Shown here: piece after piece, positions 59,238 through 64,000 of the stretch | Layout of the letters: each line of letters begins with the position of its first letter | Numbering within the stretch: position 1 is the first letter of the stretch | Origin: Pseudomonas sp. Irchel s3h14 | Lineage (GTDB): Bacteria; Pseudomonadota; Gammaproteobacteria; Pseudomonadales; Pseudomonadaceae | Length of the DNA stretch: 64,000 nucleotides | Assembly (NCBI RefSeq): GCF_900187425.1 | Contig: NZ_FYDJ01000014.1 | Span: forward strand, 1 to 64,000 | Direction: 5' to 3' | The notes under the pieces: model-generated | Databases searched by the model: none | Seen by the model: the letters and a program-made list of their open reading frames with translations, nothing else | What the model was told of the DNA's origin: nothing | Translations under genes and position numbers: made by a program

Positions 59238-60590
59238 ATGTTTGGCATGTCCCACGAGACGTTCCTGCTGCTAGACGCAGTGGTCACGGTGATCGGACTT
59301 ATCGTCCTGATTACCAAGTTCAAGTTTCACCCGTTCATTGCCCTGATCATCGCTGCAGCCTTTCTCGGGCTGACCTCCGGCATGCCAATTGGCACCATCA
59401 TCAAGGCGTTCCAGGACGGCTTCGGTGGGGTGCTCGGGTTCGTCGGGATCATCCTCGCGCTGGGCACGATGCTCGGCAAAATGATGGCCGAGTCGGGCGG
59501 GGCGGATCAGATTGCCCAAACCCTGATTCGTGCGTTCGGCAAGGACAAGGTGCAGTGGGCGATGATGTTCGCGGCCTTCCTGGTCGGCATTCCGCTGTTC
59601 TTCGAAATCGGCTTTGTGCTGCTGATCCCGCTGGTGTTCATCGTGGCCCGGCGTACCGGCGTGTCGATCATCAAGATCGGTATCCCGCTGCTGGCCGGTC
59701 TGTCCGCCGTGCACGGTCTGGTTCCGCCGCACCCGGGTCCGTTGCTGGCCATCGGCGTGTTCGGTGCCGACATCGGTAAAACCATTCTGTACGGCCTGAT
59801 CGTTGCGCTGCCGACGGCCATCATCGCCGGCCCGATCTACGGCACGTTCATTGCCAAGTACATTCCGGGTCATCCTAACCAGGAACTGGTCGATCAACTG
59901 GCGCGTGATGACGAATCTGCCGATCTCCCGAGCTTCGCCATCACCTTGATCACCGTGCTGTCGCCGGTGTTCCTGATGCTGCTCAAGACTTTTGCCGATG
60001 TGGTGCTGCCGGATGGCAACTTCTTCCGCACTTTCATGGACCTGATCGGTCACCCGATCTCGGCGTTGCTGCTGGCGTTGCTGCTGTCGCTGTACACCTT
60101 CGGTTACAAGCAGGGCATTGGCTCCAACCAGATGCTCAAATGGCTGGATGCCAGCCTTGCGCCAACCGCCGCCATCATCCTGATCATCGGTGCCGGTGGT
60201 GGCTTCAAGCAGATGCTGGTCACGAGCGGCGTTGGTAATGTCATCGGCAACATGGCGGTGGAAGCGCAGATCTCGCCAATCCTTCTGGCGTGGCTGGTGG
60301 CGGCGGTGATCCGTATCGCGACCGGTTCGGCGACCGTGGCGACCATTACTGGCGCAGGCATTGTGGTGCCGGTGGTGGGGATGATTCCGGGTGTGAACCG
60401 TGAGTTGCTGGTGCTGGCCACCGGTGCCGGTTCGCTGATCCTGTCTCACGTCAACGACGCGGGTTTCTGGCTGGTGAAGCAGTACTTCAACATGACCGTG
60501 GCGGAAACCTTCAAGACCTGGACCGCGATGGAAACCATCCTGTCCGTGGTGGGTCTGGGCTTCATCCTGCTGTTGTCGTTGTTCGTTTAA
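59238..60590 (+). CDS. gntT: Gluconate permease
   Basis: 450-residue H+/gluconate symporter of the GntP family with about 12-14 membrane segments, the first at TFLLLDAVVTVIGLIVLI. Includes GLVPPHPGPLLAIGVFGADIGK, a family signature, and a C-terminal ETILSVVGLGFILLLSLFV. Start at MFGMSHE (59238) with CCAGGAGAC upstream. Gluconate from periplasmic glucose oxidation enters here. Controlled by GntR and likely by Hfq/Crc. Confidence 0.96.
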   Translation: MFGMSHETFLLLDAVVTVIGLIVLITKFKFHPFIALIIAAAFLGLTSGMPIGTIIKAFQDGFGGVLGFVGIILALGTMLGKMMAESGGADQIAQTLIRAFGKDKVQWAMMFAAFLVGIPLFFEIGFVLLIPLVFIVARRTGVSIIKIGIPLLAGLSAVHGLVPPHPGPLLAIGVFGADIGKTILYGLIVALPTAIIAGPIYGTFIAKYIPGHPNQELVDQLARDDESADLPSFAITLITVLSPVFLMLLKTFADVVLPDGNFFRTFMDLIGHPISALLLALLLSLYTFGYKQGIGSNQMLKWLDASLAPTAAIILIIGAGGGFKQMLVTSGVGNVIGNMAVEAQISPILLAWLVAAVIRIATGSATVATITGAGIVVPVVGMIPGVNRELLVLATGAGSLILSHVNDAGFWLVKQYFNMTVAETFKTWTAMETILSVVGLGFILLLSLFV

Positions 60591-60602
60591 ACACACTGCA
60601 CT

Positions 60603-60706
60603 GATCGTTCCCACGCTCCGCGTGGGAATGCCGCGATGGACGCTCTGCGTCCACTGTGACGCGGAGCGTCACAGGATGCATTCCCACGCAGAGCGTGGGA
60701 ACGATC
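60603..60706. repeat. ~104 bp palindromic repeat, copy 6
   Basis: GATCGTTCCCACGCTCCGCG to its complement. Starts 12 bases after the gntT stop. Confidence 0.9.
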
Positions 60707-60712
60707 AAGCAC

Positions 60713-60740
60713 AAAAAAACCGCATCGCTGCGGTTTTTTT
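60713..60740. terminator. Bidirectional terminator between gntT and alaC
   Basis: AAAAAAACCGCA-TCGC-TGCGGTTTTTTT, symmetrical; ends both convergent transcripts. Confidence 0.92.
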
Positions 60741-60756
60741 GTGTCTGCTTAATAAA

Positions 60757-61974
60757 TCAGGCGTTGGCTTTCTGAACCAGCCCATCCGCCCGGAACATCC
60801 CGCGAATCCCGCGTATGGCCTGACGAATCCGGTCCTGGTTTTCGATCAGCGCGAAGCGCACGTGATCGTCCCCATACTCACCAAACCCTACGCCCGGCGA
60901 GACACAAACCTTGGCCTCGGCCAGCAGTTTCTTGGCGAACTCCAGCGAGCCCAAGTGCGCATACGCCTCGGGGATCTTCGCCCAGACATACATCGACGCT
61001 TTCGGGTTCTCGACCATCCAGCCCAGTTCATGCAGGCCTTTGACCAGTACGTTGCGACGCTGACGATACTGCTCGGCAATGTCTTTGACGCACTGCTGAT
61101 CACCTTCCAGCGCCGCAATCGCCGCGACCTGCAGCGGGGTGAACGTGCCGTAGTCGTGGTAGCTCTTGATCCGCGCCAGGGCGTTGACCAGTTCGGCGTT
61201 GCCGACCATGAACCCGATGCGCCAGCCCGCCATGTTGTAACTCTTGGACAGGGTGAAAAACTCCACCGCAATGTCCTTGGCGCCCGGCACTTGCATGATC
61301 GACGGGGCTTTCCAGCCGTCGTAGACGATGTCGGCGTAAGCCAGGTCGTGCACCACCAAAACGTCGTACTGTTTGGCGAGTGCGATCACCCGTTCGAAGA
61401 AATCCAGTTCCACGCATTGAGCAGTGGGATTCGACGGGAAGCCGAGGATCATCATTTTCGGTTTCGGGATCGAGCCGCGAATGGCGCTTTCCAGTTCGGC
61501 GAAGAAGTCCACGCCCGGAATCAACGGCACCGAACGCACCTGGGCGCCGGCAATCACCGCGCCGTAGATGTGAATCGGGTAGCTCGGGTTCGGCACCAGA
61601 ACGGTGTCGCCCTGGTCGAGGGTGGCCAGCATCAAATGCGCCAGGCCTTCCTTGGAACCGATGGTGACAATGGCTTCGCTTTCCGGGTCGATGTCGACCT
61701 CGTAGCGATCCTTGTACCAATTGGAAATCGCCCGGCGCAGACGCGGAATGCCCTTGGACGTCGAGTAACCGTGGGTGTCTTCGCGCTGGGCGACGGTCAC
61801 CAGTTTTTCGACGATGTGCGGCGGAGTAGGGCCATCAGGGTTGCCCATGCTGAAGTCGATGATGTCTTCGCCACGACGACGGGCGGCCATCTTCAGCTCG
61901 GCAGTGATGTTGAATACGTAAGGGGGGAGTCGATCTATGCGCGCAAAGCGGCGCGGCGAACCTGGGTTAGCCAT
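60757..61974 (-). CDS. alaC: Alanine aminotransferase (AlaC type)
   Basis: 405-residue fold type I aminotransferase. PLP lysine in TLSKSYNMAGWRIGF (about K244), NPDGPTP, VLVPNPSYPIHIYGAVIAG and FPSNPTAQC are typical of AlaC/glutamate-pyruvate transaminases. Makes alanine from pyruvate. Start taken at MANPGSPRR (61974), preceded by GAGGCAAC; the longer frame runs over the promoter. Divergent from the LysE-type gene. Confidence 0.93.
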   Translation of the reverse strand: MANPGSPRRFARIDRLPPYVFNITAELKMAARRRGEDIIDFSMGNPDGPTPPHIVEKLVTVAQREDTHGYSTSKGIPRLRRAISNWYKDRYEVDIDPESEAIVTIGSKEGLAHLMLATLDQGDTVLVPNPSYPIHIYGAVIAGAQVRSVPLIPGVDFFAELESAIRGSIPKPKMMILGFPSNPTAQCVELDFFERVIALAKQYDVLVVHDLAYADIVYDGWKAPSIMQVPGAKDIAVEFFTLSKSYNMAGWRIGFMVGNAELVNALARIKSYHDYGTFTPLQVAAIAALEGDQQCVKDIAEQYRQRRNVLVKGLHELGWMVENPKASMYVWAKIPEAYAHLGSLEFAKKLLAEAKVCVSPGVGFGEYGDDHVRFALIENQDRIRQAIRGIRGMFRADGLVQKANA

Positions 61975-62113
61975 TGTTGCCTCGGATAACGTGAGCGCCC
62001 GGAACCGTCCGAGCGACGCTGGCCACTGCGGTGGCCTGTGGCGGAATGTAAGGGCTGATGTGGCAAACTGTCCAGCGACTATGTAAACAAATTTATCCGA
62101 AGGAAATCGGTTG

Positions 62114-62776
62114 ATGGAATTTACCAGTGGCTTCTTGCTGAGCCTTTCGCTGTGCCTGGACATCGGCGTGGCCAATATCGCGATGATCACGTTGGCGATG
62201 CAGCGTGGCTATTTTCAAGGCTTTGCGCTGGGTTTGGGGACCTGTGTCGGCGACCTGATCTACGCCGTGCTGGCCTTGGCCGGGATGACCGTTTTGCTGC
62301 AATACGAAACCGTGCGCTGGGTGCTGTGGATTGGCGGTTCGGCGCTGTTGTTGTACTTCGCGGCGAAGATGATCTATTCGGCGATTCACCATGAGGCGGT
62401 ATTGGCGCAGGCCGAAGACGTGGGACAGAACTCTCACCGGAAGGAGTTTTTCCGCGGGATCTTCCTCGCCATGTCGTCACCCAGTGCCATTCTCTGGTTC
62501 GCGGCGGTGGGCGGCACATTGATCGCTCGTTCCGGTGGCGGTGGTGCCCTCAGCTCGGCGTTGTTTCTTGGCGGGTTTCTCTGCGCCGGGTTGCTCTGGT
62601 GCGTGGCTTTGTGTTTCGCCGCGAGTCACGGCGGCAAGTTGCTGGGGGACAAACTGCTGCGTTACTCCTATATGGCATCGGCGGCGATCTTCTGCTATTT
62701 CGCGGTCTACGTGATCCTATCGGGGTATAACGAGTTTGTCGGCGCAGGTGCTGTCGAGCAGTTGCATGCACTGTAA
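62114..62776 (+). CDS. LysE family exporter
   Basis: 220-residue LysE/RhtB-type membrane exporter with about six hydrophobic segments (GFLLSLSLCLDIGVANIAMI, GFALGLGTCVGDLIYAVLAL). N-terminal SLCLDIGVANIAMI is the usual family start. May export an amino acid or metabolite; substrate unknown. Start ATG at 62114; an adjacent TTG at 62111 is less likely. Divergent from alaC, which might suggest an alanine link, unproven. Confidence 0.88.
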   Translation: MEFTSGFLLSLSLCLDIGVANIAMITLAMQRGYFQGFALGLGTCVGDLIYAVLALAGMTVLLQYETVRWVLWIGGSALLLYFAAKMIYSAIHHEAVLAQAEDVGQNSHRKEFFRGIFLAMSSPSAILWFAAVGGTLIARSGGGGALSSALFLGGFLCAGLLWCVALCFAASHGGKLLGDKLLRYSYMASAAIFCYFAVYVILSGYNEFVGAGAVEQLHAL

Positions 62777-62843
62777 CTGGGCGAATTCGGTTTGGGTTCT
62801 ATACTCCCAGCCGAACCCACTTTTTTGTTCCAGGAGTTGAGTC

Positions 62844-63329
62844 ATGGATGAGCACGCACGCGTCGAAGTGGTTGAGCCGCGCTTCGAACACGGTCACTTC
62901 CTGCTGATTGCAGGGCTTGGTGGACGATTCAGTCAAGCAACCACCCAAGAGATTCCCGCGCTCTGGGATAAATTCATCCCCCATTTGGGCAAAATTCCGG
63001 GTCAGAAAGGTGAAGTGACCTACGGCGTCTGTTGCAATTTTGACGGCAAGGGCGGCTTCGATTACATCGCCGGGGTCGAGATCAGCAAACTCGACGATTT
63101 GCCGGAAACGTATCGCTGGGTGGAGGTCCAGCCTCAGCTGTACGCGGTGTTCGAGCACAAAGGGTCGTTGGATACCTTACCGCAGCTGTTTCAGTACATC
63201 TTCGGCACCTGGCAGCCGCAGTCCGGGTATGAGGTGTTGGATGCGCCGGAGCTGGAGCGCTACAGCGAAGACTTCAACCCGAAGCTCAATACCGGCAAGC
63301 TGGAAATCTGGGTGCCGATCAAATCTTAG
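62844..63329 (+). CDS. GyrI-like effector-binding domain protein
   Basis: 161-residue stand-alone GyrI-like/AraC effector-binding domain: VVEPRFEHGHFLLIAGLGGRF, PALWDKFIPHLGKIPGQ, GVEISKLDDLPETYRWVEV, YAVFEHKGSLDTLPQ. No HTH is present. Such proteins bind small molecules and have unknown roles, or bind gyrase in SbmC. Followed by a hairpin without a T tract. RBS GGAGTTGAG. Confidence 0.82.
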   Translation: MDEHARVEVVEPRFEHGHFLLIAGLGGRFSQATTQEIPALWDKFIPHLGKIPGQKGEVTYGVCCNFDGKGGFDYIAGVEISKLDDLPETYRWVEVQPQLYAVFEHKGSLDTLPQLFQYIFGTWQPQSGYEVLDAPELERYSEDFNPKLNTGKLEIWVPIKS

Positions 63330-63343
63330 TGAACCAAGCCTGG

Positions 63344-63367
63344 AACGGGCACTTCACAGTGCCCGTT
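63344..63367 (+). terminator. Hairpin after the GyrI-like gene
   Basis: AACGGGCAC-TTCACA-GTGCCCGTT, 15 bases after the stop; strong stem but no poly-T, so its terminator role is uncertain. Confidence 0.5.
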
Positions 63368-63592
63368 CGTGACTGTCGTTGGCCCCTCGCATCACCTCCC
63401 GCATACCGCTCGTTTCGCTCGATCTATACGCCGTCTTAATACCGCTGCCCCCAATCAGTGTCCGTCCTTGATACCCCCTCACTTACCCTGCAAGGCGCAG
63501 ATGAGAGCGCGAATTCAGTGCGTTTTTTGTACTGACGCTCTCAGCCGGTACCCGATTGCGGGTGTCCTTTCGTTTTGTCAGGGGGAGCTGTC

Positions 63593-63691
63593 TTGTTAAC
63601 ACTCGAGTTCATTTACATCGCCAGCGGCCTGTGTGCCGCCTTGTTGTTTGCCTACCTGGGTTACGCCCTTATCCGTGCAGAGAAGTTTTGA
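63593..63691 (+). CDS. kdpF: KdpF, small subunit of potassium ATPase
   Basis: 32-residue single-span membrane peptide starting at TTG: MLTLEFIYIASGLCAALLFA then YLGYALIRAEKF. The end (YLGYALIRAEKF) mirrors the E. coli KdpF end (YLVYALINAEAF), the main reason for the call. Preceded by an excellent ribosome binding site (CAGGGGGAGCTGTC). It leads what appears to be a kdpFABC operon with an extra small gene. Confidence 0.75.
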   Translation: MLTLEFIYIASGLCAALLFAYLGYALIRAEKF

Positions 63692-63761
63692 TGGCCGCAG
63701 TCATTGCGGCACAGGCTTTTTTATCAGCCCGCCAGGGCGGTCTTGAGAAAGGAAATCGGCA

Positions 63762-63845
63762 ATGTACGACCTGATTTTTATGGGGGTTAGCGTGGTTTTT
63801 TTTGCTGCGACAGCCATGGTCATCGTCGCCATGGGCAAGATTTGA
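63762..63845 (+). CDS. Small membrane peptide between kdpF and kdpA
   Basis: 27 residues, MYDLIFMGVSVVFFAATAMV then IVAMGKI, one hydrophobic span. RBS AAAGGAAATCGGC is good. Similar tiny proteins lie before kdpA in some Pseudomonas; function unknown, perhaps a second KdpF-like stabiliser. Confidence 0.6.
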   Translation: MYDLIFMGVSVVFFAATAMVIVAMGKI

Positions 63846-63858
63846 ACGGAGCATCGAC

Positions 63859-64000
63859 ATGTTGAGCACTATGCTGGAATTTGCGGTGATTCTCGGGTTG
63901 ATGACCGGACTCGCCGTGTTGATGGGTAAGTGGCTGACGCTGGTATTTACCGGGCGTAAACATGCCTTGGCGGAGCGCGCTACTTATCGTCTGCTGGGGA
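63859..64000 (+). CDS. kdpA: Probable KdpA N-terminus (potassium-binding subunit), partial
   Basis: First 47 residues of a protein cut by the window end: MLSTMLEFAVILGLMTGLAV, a membrane span, then TGRKHALAERATYRLLG, similar in pattern to KdpA openings, where the first span is followed by a basic loop and (E)R..YRL(L)G. Calling it KdpA rests on the kdpF-like gene upstream and this pattern; the selectivity filter is not in view. RBS GAACGGAGC. Confidence 0.55.
   Translation, partial: MLSTMLEFAVILGLMTGLAVLMGKWLTLVFTGRKHALAERATYRLLG

Noticed and set aside
63691..63774. Frame starting at the TGATG of kdpF
   Set aside because: The peptide (MAAVIAAQAFLSARQGG..) overlaps the ribosome binding site of the next small gene and lacks its own; the membrane peptide at 63762 is more plausible.

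Overview
The window is a stretch of chromosome from a fluorescent Pseudomonas, most likely of the P. fluorescens group. The evidence is the high GC content, the hexR/zwf/pgl/eda and edd/glk/gltR/gltS blocks with a gtsABCD-oprB glucose uptake operon, the gcsR-gcvHP arrangement, the fadD2-fadD1 pair, and abundant REP/REPIN repeats with arms of the type GTGGGAGCGGGCTTGCTCGC. I see no rRNA, tRNA, CRISPR, transposase, integrase or prophage genes; apart from repeats and one gene remnant this looks like core chromosome.

Layout. 1-3.2 kb (minus strand): start of a glycine cleavage operon (gcvH, gcvP) behind a sigma-54 promoter, with its probable activator gcsR and a DUF5064 gene. 3.4-9.3 kb: AlkA-type glycosylase, CoA transferase, a large dCACHE chemoreceptor and a YbaN-like protein. 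8.7-13.8 kb: heme uptake and degradation set hemO-hxuA-hxuR-hxuI with a Fur box. 13.8-33.3 kb: central sugar metabolism (mgsA, gap, edd, glk, gltR, gltS, an AGE-family isomerase, gtsABCD, oprB, a hexose-6-P mutarotase, hexR, zwf, pgl, eda). This amounts to glucose import, phosphorylation and the Entner-Doudoroff pathway with two dedicated regulators. 33.6-43.6 kb: intradiol dioxygenase, PLP enzyme, small conserved proteins, a FUSC-gene remnant, an unknown membrane protein, then phaJ4-like hydratase, lipase-like hydrolase and two long-chain acyl-CoA synthetases. 43.8-57.3 kb: mixed housekeeping and accessory genes (csbD, yihY, def, GNAT, desaturase, two orphan binding proteins, an ECF sigma factor, GSTs, LysR regulators, a BdlA-like PAS-PAS chemoreceptor, uronate-dehydrogenase-like SDR, PACE efflux pump). 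57.4-60.6 kb: gluconate module gntR/gntK/gntT. 60.7-64 kb: alaC, a LysE exporter, a GyrI-like protein and the start of what looks like a kdp potassium-ATPase operon cut by the window end.

Regulation is unusually readable. HexR boxes lie between gap and edd and before zwf. GntR operators flank gntR, gntK and gntT. A spaced motif GGTGACAT-N11-TTCGTTAC is shared by the promoters of the AGE isomerase and gtsA. Hfq/Crc-type CA motifs (AANAANAA) sit at the ribosome binding sites or leaders of gltR, the isomerase, gtsA, oprB, zwf and gntT. Intergenic space is heavily colonised by repeats: eleven REPINs, six full copies and one decayed copy of a ~105 bp palindrome with GATC ends, and two long palindromes of a GTAGCAGCTG family. 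Some repeats have altered genes: one supplies the C-terminus and stop codon of the mutarotase, one overlaps a LysR stop codon, and one REPIN sits inside the loop of what looks like a split terminator.
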